From assembly GCF_003670115.1 (NCBI RefSeq), contig NZ_QQTY01000005.1, positions 404,535 through 468,534 on the forward strand: 64,000 bases of DNA, given 5' to 3'. Every line of letters starts with the position of its first letter. The first letter of the stretch is position 1. The stretch is from Natronorubrum halophilum (GTDB lineage Archaea; Halobacteriota; Halobacteria; Halobacteriales; Natrialbaceae). The notes under the pieces are model-generated. The model made no database searches and had not been told where the DNA came from. It saw nothing but the letters and a program-made list of their open reading frames with translations. The translations under genes and the position numbers were made by a program. Below are positions 8,686-16,574 of the stretch, piece by piece.

Positions 8686-9456
8686 TCAGTCGGTCGCGTC
8701 GTCGGACGCTGACGACTCGAGATCGGCGTTCTGTCCGCGGTGTTCGGCGAGGGCCTCGTCGATCGTCAACTCGCCCGACGCGACCCGTCGAGCCAGCATC
8801 TCGTCGATCGCTCGATTGTTCTCGCTCCGTTCGCGCGAGCGGTCCTTGATCACCTGTAACTCGCCCGTCGTCGGTTCGATCGTCCGGGTGTCGACGATAT
8901 CGCCCTCGAGACGCGCGATGTTGACTGCGGCGAGAACGTCGCCCATCCCTCTCGAGCCCGTTCCCAGATAGGGCGTCGTCCCCGTCTCGTCGACGAGTTC
9001 GACCGTCACGTCCTCGAGGTCGTTGACGAGTTTCGCACTCTCGAGGCGGGAGCCGTCGCCGACGCGGACGACCGGCGAAGTCGCCTCGTCGGCTTCGCGC
9101 TGGATTACGTCGATGGCGTCGGAGAGCGGGACCTGGAAGGCCGCGACGACGATCTCGCCCGCGAGGACGGCGATACCGGGTTTGCGCCCCGGATCGACGC
9201 CGATGATGGTTCGACCGCCGCCGCCCCGAACTGCGGTGAGCGCCTGATCGACGGCTCGTCTGGGGGCGTCCGGATCGGCGACGATCGTCGTCACATCAGT
9301 AAACGCGTCGGCGTGGTCGGTACCGGTAACGACGACCGTCGTGCGGTCCGGGAGCGTTGCGTCGGGTTCGACGGTCGTGAACTCGGCACCCCGCTCGCGG
9401 AGTTCGTTGACGACGCCGTGGTACACCTCGAAATCTGCTGTGGCGACGACGATCAC
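8686..9456 (-). CDS. RuvC/RNase H-fold protein, haloarchaeal conserved
   Basis: A 256-residue protein with a small N-terminal alpha/beta segment (about 1-85). A RNase H-like domain follows, opening with IIGVDPGRKPGIAVL (about residues 87-101). That is the first acidic strand of RuvC-type nucleases. Later acidic positions are in VRVGDGSRLE and GMGDVLAAVNIA. A C-terminal helical, charged tail follows. Whether it cuts Holliday junctions or other nucleic acid cannot be told. It is divergent from radB with 173 bases between start codons, so both may be repair genes. The ATG at 9456 gives MIVVATADFEVYHGVV with a clean first beta strand. Its C-terminus overlaps no other gene. Confidence 0.6.
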   Translation of the reverse strand: MIVVATADFEVYHGVVNELRERGAEFTTVEPDATLPDRTTVVVTGTDHADAFTDVTTIVADPDAPRRAVDQALTAVRGGGGRTIIGVDPGRKPGIAVLAGEIVVAAFQVPLSDAIDVIQREADEATSPVVRVGDGSRLESAKLVNDLEDVTVELVDETGTTPYLGTGSRGMGDVLAAVNIARLEGDIVDTRTIEPTTGELQVIKDRSRERSENNRAIDEMLARRVASGELTIDEALAEHRGQNADLESSASDDATD

Positions 9457-9629
9457 GGTCGCCCTTCGAGGCGGGCGCGAATATATTGTCGGCCGGACGT
9501 CAGTGCGGTGATCGTTTTACGCTCCGCGGTCGGTAGTAACAGCGCGATACGCGGAGTCGGCCGTGCACGGAAGGGAATTCGCGCGGGCGGTTCCGGGGGC
9601 TTTTTGCGCGTAACCTTCCAACTGAAACC

Positions 9630-10334
9630 GTGAACGACGAAGCGATCCCGACCGGCTGTAGCCCGGTCGACGAGTTACTCGGTGGGGGCTTCGAACGCGG
9701 GACCGTCACGCAGCTGTACGGTCCGCCCGCCTCGGGCAAGACGAACCTCGCGCTCTCGGCAGCCGTCGAGACGGCCGTCGGCGAGGGCACTGCGGTCTAT
9801 ATCGATACGGAAGGCGTCTCCGTCGACCGCTTCCAGCAACTGCTCACGGCGCGCGTCGGCGACGACGTCGAACCCGTCGCCTCTCGGATCGTCATCGAGG
9901 ACGCCCTCGATTTCGAAGAACAGTCCGAAGCCGTCCGCGACGCCGAGGAGTTCGCCGAACGGGCGGATCTGATCGTCCTCGACAGCGCGACCGGCTTCTA
10001 CCGACTCGAGCGAACCGGCGGCGGCGACGACGGCGAGGCGCTGCGCAGCGTCACCCGCCAGGTGACGCATCTCCTCTCGCTCGCTCGAAAGTACGATCTC
10101 GCGGTCGTGCTGACGAATCAGGTCTTTGCGGATCCCGAGGCCGACCGCACGCGCGCACTCGGCGGGAACACGCTCGAGCACTGGACCGGCGTCGTCGTTC
10201 GTCTCGAGCGCTTTCGCGGCGGTAACCGGCGCGCGACGCTCGAAAAACACCGCTCGAAGCCCGCAGGAGAATCCATCCAGTTCCGGATCACGGATTCGGG
10301 GCTCGAGGGCGGCGACGAATCGACGCGGCGCTGA
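9630..10334 (+). CDS. radB: DNA repair and recombination protein RadB
   Basis: RecA-family ATPase paralogue of RadA, 234 residues, usual RadB length and lacking the N-terminal HhH domain of RadA. It assists homologous recombination by modulating RadA. Visible motifs: PTGCSPVDELLGGGFERGTV, Walker A GPPASGKTNL (about 31-40), YIDTEGVSVDRFQQL, Walker B LIVLDSATGFYRLE, and the L2-type region VVLTNQVF followed by LGGNTLEHW. The start is GTG at 9630. It is divergent from a RuvC/RNase H-fold gene. Confidence 0.95.
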   Translation: MNDEAIPTGCSPVDELLGGGFERGTVTQLYGPPASGKTNLALSAAVETAVGEGTAVYIDTEGVSVDRFQQLLTARVGDDVEPVASRIVIEDALDFEEQSEAVRDAEEFAERADLIVLDSATGFYRLERTGGGDDGEALRSVTRQVTHLLSLARKYDLAVVLTNQVFADPEADRTRALGGNTLEHWTGVVVRLERFRGGNRRATLEKHRSKPAGESIQFRITDSGLEGGDESTRR

Positions 10335-10538
10335 ACGACCGCTGTACGTTCGGTTTGAACGGTAATTGACACGAACTGTTCGGCGATATCGGATTCCGTC
10401 GACACGGCGCGTCTCCAGCCGCGAACACGGCGTATTTCCGGCGTGAACGCGTGTCCGCGTGAGATATCACTGAGAGCGTCAAGTCCCCTCCGAGCGCCCG
10501 AAAAATAATCGGTCGAAGTCGAGTCGACGGTCGAAGCC

Positions 10539-11696
10539 CTAGAGTTCGTTCAGCTTCCGCAGCAACTGTCCGCGGTACTCCTCGTCGCTGGTGACGCCTT
10601 TGACCTCTAAGACATTGCGCTCGAGTTTGTCGACGGCGACGCGGAAACTGTTCTCGGCCCCGTACCCCTCACCCGTGCCGGCGACCTGTCCCTTGTTGGT
10701 TCGCAGTCGGATCTGGCACTGGACGAGCGGCGTGCCCCGGAGCTTCTCGTTGTGCTCGTGGAAGCGGACGTGGGCGTGCATCACCTGCATGTCGGCGTAC
10801 TTGTCGGCGACGTCCTCGATGCTCTGGACGATCGACTCCCGGGTGATGGTGTCGAGCATCGAGATGTTCGTGATCTGGACGTCCATGTGCTCCTCTTCGG
10901 TGAACGTGAGCGCGCGCAGCACGTCCGTCTTGGTGATGACGCCGATGACGATCCGGTCGTCGTCGTCGGGCGTCACCATCAGTCCTGCGTAGTCCTTCTC
11001 GAGCATCGTTTCGACGGCTTCCTTGGCCGTCACATCGAGGGTCGTCGTCTCTACGGGGCTGTTCATGATATCGTAGACCGGCACGTCGAGCAGGCGCTGG
11101 GTATCGCCGACTCGGTCGCCGGTCGTCGTCGTGTGGTTCTCCCGGATGACGAAGTCGGCGATGTCGTGCGTCGTGACGACGCCGGTGAGGTAGCCGTTCT
11201 CGTTTACGACGGGCAGCCGCGAGATTCCGTGTTCCCGGAGGTGGTTGATCGCCTTGCCGATCCCGTCGTCTTCCTCGAGGGTGATCGGATCGTCCGTGTA
11301 GATGTCCTCGACGGAGAGCGCGTCGAGGTTGTCGATCACCGCTTCGAGAATCGCGTCGTCGGTGATGACGCCCCAGAGGTCGCCGTTTTCGAAGATCGGC
11401 GCGACCTTCGAGTTGCTCTCGATCAGCAGACGTGCCGTTTCGCGGACGTCTTCGTCTCGGTCGATCTTGGGTGCCGGATCGTTCCGACTCGGTTTGATGA
11501 GTGCGGCGACCTTGGCGTCGTCTTCGACGTGAGACTGGAGGACCTCCCGCTCGCTGATAACGCCTTCGTACTCCCCGTCGTTGGTGACGATAATTCCCTT
11601 GGGGTTTCCGTTCTCAAATGTCGAACGGACCTTCCCCATACGCGTGCCGACGTCGACTTCGATGTAGTCCGTGGTAGCGATATCGGAGATATTCAT
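10539..11696 (-). CDS. Four-CBS-domain protein fused to a ribosome-hibernation (HPF/RaiA-like) domain
   Basis: A 385-residue protein. Residues about 1-275 carry four CBS motifs in two Bateman pairs (for example GIIVTNDGEYEGVISEREVL and LPVVNENGYLTGVVTTHDIA), which sense adenine nucleotides. Residues about 285-385 (DVQITNISMLDTITRESIVQ, then ADMQVMHAHVRFHEHN and RIRLRTNKGQVAGTGEGYGA) resemble the sigma-54-modulation/HPF fold that occupies the ribosomal A and P sites. The combination suggests nucleotide-controlled ribosome inactivation. CBS-linked hibernation factors exist in Archaea (established knowledge); the activity of this protein is inferred. The start at 11696 (MNISDIATTDYIEV) is chosen; a longer in-frame start at 11735 adds 13 unlikely residues. 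Confidence 0.85.
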   Translation of the reverse strand: MNISDIATTDYIEVDVGTRMGKVRSTFENGNPKGIIVTNDGEYEGVISEREVLQSHVEDDAKVAALIKPSRNDPAPKIDRDEDVRETARLLIESNSKVAPIFENGDLWGVITDDAILEAVIDNLDALSVEDIYTDDPITLEEDDGIGKAINHLREHGISRLPVVNENGYLTGVVTTHDIADFVIRENHTTTTGDRVGDTQRLLDVPVYDIMNSPVETTTLDVTAKEAVETMLEKDYAGLMVTPDDDDRIVIGVITKTDVLRALTFTEEEHMDVQITNISMLDTITRESIVQSIEDVADKYADMQVMHAHVRFHEHNEKLRGTPLVQCQIRLRTNKGQVAGTGEGYGAENSFRVAVDKLERNVLEVKGVTSDEEYRGQLLRKLNEL

Positions 11697-11800
11697 TGGT
11701 TCGGATGACCATTCTCTCGCTGGGGTTTTGAACATACCGCACGTTTTAGCCGGGTGGTCCCGAGAAAGGATGTTATTATCGCCGGTGTCGTACTTCGGGT

Positions 11801-12103
11801 ATGGTGCCTGATATCAGCACGCTGGGCCGCTACACCTACCTCGCGACGGAGCTGTTCTGGGGCGTCGTCGCCGTGTTGTTGCTCCGTCGGGCGAACGCGC
11901 TTCGGAAAGCCGGAATCACGATCCTCGCACTGTACCCCATCGCCTACCTCTGGGATCGCTACACCCTCGCCGTCGGCGTCTTCGACATCAAGCTTCGGAC
12001 CGGGATCGATATCGCGGGCATCCCGCTCGAGGAACACCTCTTCATGGCGGTCGTTCCGGGACTCGTCATCGGGTTCCACGAGACGATCTTCGGCGACGAC
12101 TGA
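11801..12103 (+). CDS. Lycopene-cyclase-domain protein (CrtYc/d-like, half-size)
   Basis: A 100-residue integral membrane protein with three hydrophobic helices. The motif IPLEEHLFM (about residues 78-86) matches the P-x-E-E signature of the CrtYc/CrtYd lycopene cyclase domain. WDRYTLAVGVFD also fits this domain. Normal archaeal CrtY fuses two such domains in about 240 residues. This single copy would need to dimerise or pair with another subunit if it cyclises carotenoid ends. Other carotenoid genes are not seen nearby. Its stop lies 8 bases from the end of the convergent cupin gene. Confidence 0.8.
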   Translation: MVPDISTLGRYTYLATELFWGVVAVLLLRRANALRKAGITILALYPIAYLWDRYTLAVGVFDIKLRTGIDIAGIPLEEHLFMAVVPGLVIGFHETIFGDD

Positions 12104-12110
12104 GCGGTAC

Positions 12111-12590
12111 TTAGCCGATCGTAAACGAGTTCCCGCAGTCGGTACAGGTCATTCGGAAGACCCCCTCGTCGGTGAGTTCGAGGCCGTGGCCGACTTCCGC
12201 CTCGCAATCCTGACAGTAGATCATCGACTCGATCTCGTCCCAGTCGTGTCGGGCACCGGGTGCGCCGAACGCGAATCCGACGACCGGTTCGTCGGCGTCG
12301 TTGTACCCCTTCTGGAAGTCACCCGGCGCAAAGCGGATCACTTCGCCCGCCTCGACGGTGACGTCGCCCGCCTCGGTTTCGAACGTCGCGGTACCCTCCT
12401 GAACGTAGAAGACCTCCTCCTGATCGTGATGGGTGTGATAGCCGCCCGAGAAAGATTCGCCGGACTCGAGTTCGAAGTAGTTCATCGCGAAGTCGGTACA
12501 GCCGAGCGCCCGTGAAACCGGCCGTCTGACCGAGTGGACGTTCATCGGGTTGACCTCGATATCGACGTCGTCGATCGCGACTTTCTCCAT
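12111..12590 (-). CDS. Cupin-domain protein with C-terminal zinc ribbon
   Basis: A 159-residue cytoplasmic protein. The cupin barrel spans about residues 35-115, with metal-binding residues in GGYHTHHDQEEVFYV and the second motif VIRFAPGDFQKGYN. The C-terminal 40 residues form a treble-clef/zinc ribbon: IYCQDCEAEVGHG, then MTCTDCGNSFTIG. The combination is common in haloarchaea; substrate is unknown. The ATG at 12590 (MEKVAIDDVDIEV) is chosen over an in-frame ATG at 12626 that adds residues unlike the family. Convergent with the lycopene-cyclase-domain gene. Confidence 0.85.
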   Translation of the reverse strand: MEKVAIDDVDIEVNPMNVHSVRRPVSRALGCTDFAMNYFELESGESFSGGYHTHHDQEEVFYVQEGTATFETEAGDVTVEAGEVIRFAPGDFQKGYNDADEPVVGFAFGAPGARHDWDEIESMIYCQDCEAEVGHGLELTDEGVFRMTCTDCGNSFTIG

Positions 12591-12710
12591 ACGCGGGTGT
12601 TTCCCTACCGTGTCATAAAACCACACGGGACGGCGTCTCGTCTGCGTGGAATCCGGCGAGGCGAAGCGAGAAGAGTAACGCCTACGTTCGTTCGCTCCCG
12701 AAGGTCGAAC

Positions 12711-13190
12711 GTGAACCGCCGTACGTTACTGCAGTCCGCAGGCGTGGCCGCCATCGTCGGACTCGCGGGCTGTATCGATGGCGTCCAGGAGCACTTCGGT
12801 CTCCAGGGAATCGTCCCCATCGAGATACACAGCGAGGCCGACCGCACCTACAACCTCCACCTGCAGGCCTACGATAGAGAAGCCGACCGACGGAGCTACG
12901 AACAGAGCATCGCCGTCACCCCGGGGGAGAGCGTCAAGCCGCCGAACCTCGACAAAACGGAACAGAGCCTTCGCATCGCCCGCATCGACGACAACGACGA
13001 AGAGACGGAGGTACGGGAAGTTTCGATCACGTCGACAACCCAAGTCGTCAAGATTCAACTCTCCGACGACGGCCTCGCGGTCGAAGTCGATCACGGCGAC
13101 GACGCGGAAAACGAGACCGGCGTCGACGGCGATGAGAACCGAACAGTCGATACCGGCGGAAACGAAACCGACGACGGCGCAGCCGAGTAA
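12711..13190 (+). CDS. Tat-dependent lipoprotein, unknown function
   Basis: A 159-residue exported protein. The N-terminus VNRRTLLQSAGVAAIVGLAG ends in Cys-21. It combines a twin-arginine motif with a lipobox, so the protein should be exported folded and lipid-anchored. The mature part looks like one beta sandwich (VPIEIHSEADRTYNLHLQAY through VSITSTTQVVKIQL), possibly an Ig-like fold, with an acidic Asn/Asp/Glu-rich tail. The start is GTG at 12711; longer in-frame starts lack a signal. It is convergent with the YcaO gene, with 74 bases between stops. Confidence 0.8.
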   Translation: MNRRTLLQSAGVAAIVGLAGCIDGVQEHFGLQGIVPIEIHSEADRTYNLHLQAYDREADRRSYEQSIAVTPGESVKPPNLDKTEQSLRIARIDDNDEETEVREVSITSTTQVVKIQLSDDGLAVEVDHGDDAENETGVDGDENRTVDTGGNETDDGAAE

Positions 13191-13264
13191 CTCGGCTCTA
13201 CCCTCGTTACTGCGACCCATTTCGACGATCGATTCCCCGAGAGCCGTCGCGAGGGAGTCCGTCC

Positions 13265-15028
13265 CTATGGATACGGATGAAACGCGCGATCGAGACGCGA
13301 CTCGAACCCGAGATCGTCCGGAACCGTTCGCGCTCGCTCACCGAAGAACGGTTCGCCGGTAAACAGGGGCTGGGCACCTGGGACGACGACTCGAACCGCC
13401 TCGAATCCGGCCTGCTCGACGTCTCGAGTCGTCAATCGCGCCGCGAACGGCGTCAGGTCGGCATCGCTCGTCCGCGAAACGAGTTCCTCGAGCGCCGCCG
13501 TTCCCGAGGGAACCGGATCCGGACCGACGCTTTCGGCCGGAATCGTCCGCTCCGCGTCGACGAACGACCGCACGGCGTCGGGGAACGACGCGTACTCGCC
13601 GATCGCGCCCGAGGCGTCGTCGGCCCCCTCGGGGCCGAGGCTGCGCAGTTCCATCCAGTTCTGGAGGGCCTCCTCGAGCGCCGATCGCGCCGCGGCGGTG
13701 GCGTCGAGCCCCGCCGCGGAGCCGACGGCGAAGGCCGGCCAGTCGTCGTCGGCCGACGCGACGGATTCGGCCAGCGCGTCCGAATCGCGGTGGACGGCGA
13801 CCGCGACCACGGGGACGTCGATATCCTGCGTGACGAGCAGCGGCGTCACCGACAGCCCCTCGCTTCGAGCGCGGCGCTCGAGGGTCGCGAAGGTGTCGTC
13901 CTCGATCGACAGTTCGAGCGGGTCGAACGTCGAGTACCACGCGAGCATGGTCGCGTCCCGTTCGAGGACCTCCGTCAGCCCCGACAACAGGGCGTCCACG
14001 GTCGACGAACCGAGGCCGAGCCCGGTCGTGATCGACGGGACGAGTCGCTCGCCGGGCTGGGGAAACTGGACCGCCGCGGCGGGCAAGTGGACCGACGCTC
14101 CCGACGCAAGGTTCTCGCCCGGAACCCACCGGCGCTCGTCGCCCGAGTCGTAGGGTGGTGCGTCCTCGGGTCGCACGAGATCCGTCGGAGAGACCGCGTT
14201 CTCGAGGGCGTCCTCGCTCGCGTGGACGAAGTCGTCCTCCCGGTAGACGCCGGCGCAGTAGCGCTCGAGGCCCTCGCCCACGGCTTTCATCAGCGCCGCG
14301 TTCCAGTCGTCGGCGACCCCGGCCGCCTGGGTCGGCGCGCTGGCGTCGCTGAAGCCCGCGGTATCCGCCGTCGTCGCCAGGTAGTACGGCGCGGGGAACG
14401 AGTCGATTTCGCCGATGCTCCTGACGACGCCGACCCGGTCGTCGATCGTCGCTTCGACGCGTTCGACGGCCGCGTCGAGTTCGAGGCGCTCGTCGTCGCG
14501 CTCGAGCGTCCGATCTCGATCACCGTCCCGGCAGTCACAGCCCGGCAACGGCAGGAATCGCCGTCTGTTGTGCGGGAGTTCGACGGTGTGGCCGATCACC
14601 GATCGCTCGTCGCCCGAGAGGACGCGCACGCACTCCCGGCCCGCGAGCGCGCCGGCCAGCCGCGCCGCGGCGCGATCCGCCCGCGGCTCGTCGCTCATCG
14701 CCCCCTCCTCGAGGTTCGACGCGACGCGGCGCCGGAGACAGTCGAAACAGCCCGCGCCGGATGCGAACCCCGAGACGGCCGCGTCGACCGCGGTGAGCGG
14801 ATGGCCGCCGACGCCGCCGATCTCGACGGCGATCCACGGCGTTCCGCCCGCTCGAGCGGCCCGGTTCGCCCGCTCGAACGTCGCTGCACCGGCGACGTCG
14901 CTTACGACCGCGAACCGAGCGTCCGCGAGTTCGTCCGGACTGGCCTCTTCGACGGCGATATCGACGTCTCCGAGCGCGGCGACGACGGCCGAACGAACCG
15001 GGTCGTCACCGACGACGTGGATGTGCAT
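13265..15028 (-). CDS. YcaO-domain cyclodehydratase-like protein (SagD/TOMM type) with zinc-binding N-terminal domain
   Basis: A 587-residue protein. The N-terminus (MHIHVVGDDPVRSAVVAALG) is a ThiF/Ocin-like alpha/beta domain. Cysteine pairs in GAGCFDCLRRR and LPGCDCRDG form the zinc tetrad typical of azoline-forming cyclodehydratases. The YcaO domain follows (about 205-587), with the ATP-binding region AALMKAVGEGLERYCAGVYR and later ALEEALQNWMELR. The protein ends FHPYP, a proline-containing C-terminus like those important in YcaO enzymes. Such proteins use ATP to activate peptide amides, making thiazolines, oxazolines or thioamides. No dehydrogenase, protease or obvious Cys/Ser/Thr-rich precursor is adjacent, so the substrate is unknown. 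The ATG at 15028 is preferred over one at 15055. Confidence 0.85.
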   Translation of the reverse strand: MHIHVVGDDPVRSAVVAALGDVDIAVEEASPDELADARFAVVSDVAGAATFERANRAARAGGTPWIAVEIGGVGGHPLTAVDAAVSGFASGAGCFDCLRRRVASNLEEGAMSDEPRADRAAARLAGALAGRECVRVLSGDERSVIGHTVELPHNRRRFLPLPGCDCRDGDRDRTLERDDERLELDAAVERVEATIDDRVGVVRSIGEIDSFPAPYYLATTADTAGFSDASAPTQAAGVADDWNAALMKAVGEGLERYCAGVYREDDFVHASEDALENAVSPTDLVRPEDAPPYDSGDERRWVPGENLASGASVHLPAAAVQFPQPGERLVPSITTGLGLGSSTVDALLSGLTEVLERDATMLAWYSTFDPLELSIEDDTFATLERRARSEGLSVTPLLVTQDIDVPVVAVAVHRDSDALAESVASADDDWPAFAVGSAAGLDATAAARSALEEALQNWMELRSLGPEGADDASGAIGEYASFPDAVRSFVDAERTIPAESVGPDPVPSGTAALEELVSRTSDADLTPFAARLTTRDVEQAGFEAVRVVVPGAQPLFTGEPFFGERARTVPDDLGFESRLDRAFHPYP

Positions 15029-15173
15029 ACGAACACGCTCGCAGGCCGGCATCAAAAACGCCGCGCTCGCCCGCCGTCTCGAGCGCGAAACCGATCAGCA
15101 ACGCGCTGCCAGCCGACCCGACAACTGCAGGCCGCCACCGTTTCCTCCCGACCGACGTTACACAGATAGATCC

Positions 15174-15383
15174 ATGGCAAGTACGCGAACTCCATCCGGT
15201 CGAACGGAACTGCTGAAGGACGTGGGCGTCGTCACGACCGCGATCGATGGCGTGATGGAACTCTCGAAGGGGCACCGGAAAAGCGGCCTCCTGTTGCTCG
15301 GGGCCGCCGCCCTCTCCTCGAGGATTCCGGGGCTGGGGACGGCCGCGTCAGTGTTGCTCCGTGCGTACCGACGGCTTCGATAG
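15174..15383 (+). CDS. Small haloarchaeal protein, unknown
   Basis: A 69-residue basic protein starting MASTRTPSGRTELLKDVGVV. It has one hydrophobic stretch (GLLLLGAAALSSRIPGLGTA) and an arginine-rich end (LLRAYRRLR). It may be a small membrane-associated protein. It is divergent from the YcaO gene, with 145 bases shared between start codons, so co-regulation is possible. It has no cysteine and few Ser/Thr, so it is a poor azoline precursor, though not excluded as a leader-type partner. I do not recognise the family. Confidence 0.65.
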   Translation: MASTRTPSGRTELLKDVGVVTTAIDGVMELSKGHRKSGLLLLGAAALSSRIPGLGTAASVLLRAYRRLR

Positions 15384-15406
15384 CGTCACCGGCACCAATC
15401 AGCTAG

Positions 15407-15844
15407 TTATTCGCCGTCTCGAAGTCGCTCGAGGACTTCCTCGGCGTTTTCGACGGCCCGTTCTTTCTTCGCGGGGTAGGCCTCGACCTTTCCGCGGAAG
15501 GTGATGCCGTCGCCCAGACGGATCTCCTCGCCGAAGGCGGCCTGTTTGTCCAGTCGCAAGAAGAGTTCGGTGTTCTCGGTGACCCGCTCGTCGAGTTCGT
15601 CGATCAACTCGTCGAAGGACTCGAGGTCGGCGAGTCGCGAGAGGACGTGCCGGACGTCGTTCGCCTTCTCGACGCGCGCGGAGAGGACGAGGATGCGGTC
15701 GCCGAAGTGGCCCTCGCTCTCGACGCGTTCGATCTCGAACTCCTCGGGGAGGAGCGTTCGGAGCGCCTGCTCGACGCGTTTCTCGTCCTCGGTGGCGTAA
15801 CAGAACGTGCGTAAATCGACGTAGTGAAGCGGGATCTGTGGCAT
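15407..15844 (-). CDS. RNA-binding protein of the archaeal COG1325 type (predicted exosome-associated)
   Basis: A 145-residue protein starting MPQIPLHYVDLRTFCYATED. The fold looks like a small alpha/beta RNA-binding domain: HYVDLRTFCYATEDEKRVEQ, EGHFGDRILVLSARVEKAND, then a helical segment and ITFRGKVEAYPAKK. This layout matches archaeal proteins annotated as predicted exosome subunit or RNA-binding protein, assigned from memory. It is followed on the same strand by a small acidic KOW/SH3-like protein. Confidence 0.7.
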   Translation of the reverse strand: MPQIPLHYVDLRTFCYATEDEKRVEQALRTLLPEEFEIERVESEGHFGDRILVLSARVEKANDVRHVLSRLADLESFDELIDELDERVTENTELFLRLDKQAAFGEEIRLGDGITFRGKVEAYPAKKERAVENAEEVLERLRDGE

Positions 15845-15898
15845 CTGCGATATGTAAACGGGAGCGCTTCGAGCGGCTGGACGGCTCCAGCGACTCGC

Positions 15899-16114
15899 TT
15901 ATTCGTCGTCTTCGTCGGCGTCGATGTCGTCGTCCTCGTCGGCTTCCTCGAGAGCGTCCTCGGGGACGCCGGCTTCCTGACCCTCCTCGAAGCTGATGGT
16001 GTAGGTCACGTCACCGAACATCGACTCCATCGTCTGGGTGATCGTTCCCGTCTCGCCGTCGAACTCGCTGTGCTCGTCGTCCAGGACGACGCGGTCGTCT
16101 TTCTCAAAGCTCAT
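15899..16114 (-). CDS. Small acidic KOW/SH3-like protein
   Basis: A 71-residue protein, MSFEKDDRVVLDDEHSEFDG, with a KOW/SH3-like beta core (DRVVLDD, TGTITQTMESMFGDVTYTIS) and a tail of Asp and Glu. Such mini-proteins are common in haloarchaea; function is unknown. The start at 16114 removes a basic in-frame upstream extension. Neighbouring genes on the same strand are an RNA-binding protein downstream and a membrane protein upstream. Confidence 0.75.
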   Translation of the reverse strand: MSFEKDDRVVLDDEHSEFDGETGTITQTMESMFGDVTYTISFEEGQEAGVPEDALEEADEDDDIDADEDDE

Positions 16115-16232
16115 GCACCTGAATTCCCCGCCGTCGCGTAAAAAGGGACTGATTCGCGGTAGAGACGGGTTACACGCCGGCGCACTCGCGCCGCCCTCGA
16201 GACGGAATCGCCGCCGACGCTCGGACGGAGCG

Positions 16233-16574
16233 CTACAGCCTCTCGCTCGAGTCGTCGTCCGCTCGTTCGCGCCACCACTCGTATCCGAAGCCGATGGTGA
16301 CGGAGATGCCGACGCAGCTAGCGAGAAACGGAATCCAGTAGAGCCAGAAATCGAACCGCGGTGCGATGGCGTCACCGATCGCCGTCCCGATCCCGTAGAG
16401 CACGTAGCTGGGGAGGGCGAGCGGCGAGAACAGCGCCGACTTGAGCCACCCGAGGGCGAACGGAACGACCAGTAACACGAAGGTACCGATCGTCGCGGGG
16501 CTCGTAACGACCCGTCCGATCGAAACGGGGGTGCGATCGGTTCCGGGGAGTACGAGCCAGTCGTCGTCGCTCAT
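16233..16574 (-). CDS. Small membrane protein, unknown
   Basis: A 113-residue protein with three predicted transmembrane helices (ATIGTFVLLVVPFALGWLKS; ALPSYVLYGIGTAIGDAI; WLYWIPFLASCVGISVTIGF) and a short acidic cytoplasmic end. It overlaps the end of the upstream aspartoacylase-like gene by four bases (ATGA type), so the two are translationally coupled. No recognised family. Confidence 0.75.
   Translation of the reverse strand: MSDDDWLVLPGTDRTPVSIGRVVTSPATIGTFVLLVVPFALGWLKSALFSPLALPSYVLYGIGTAIGDAIAPRFDFWLYWIPFLASCVGISVTIGFGYEWWRERADDDSSERL

Noticed and set aside
13277..15169. 630-codon plus-strand frame opposite the YcaO gene
   Set aside because: Arg/Gly-rich antisense shadow; the minus-strand protein carries all family motifs.
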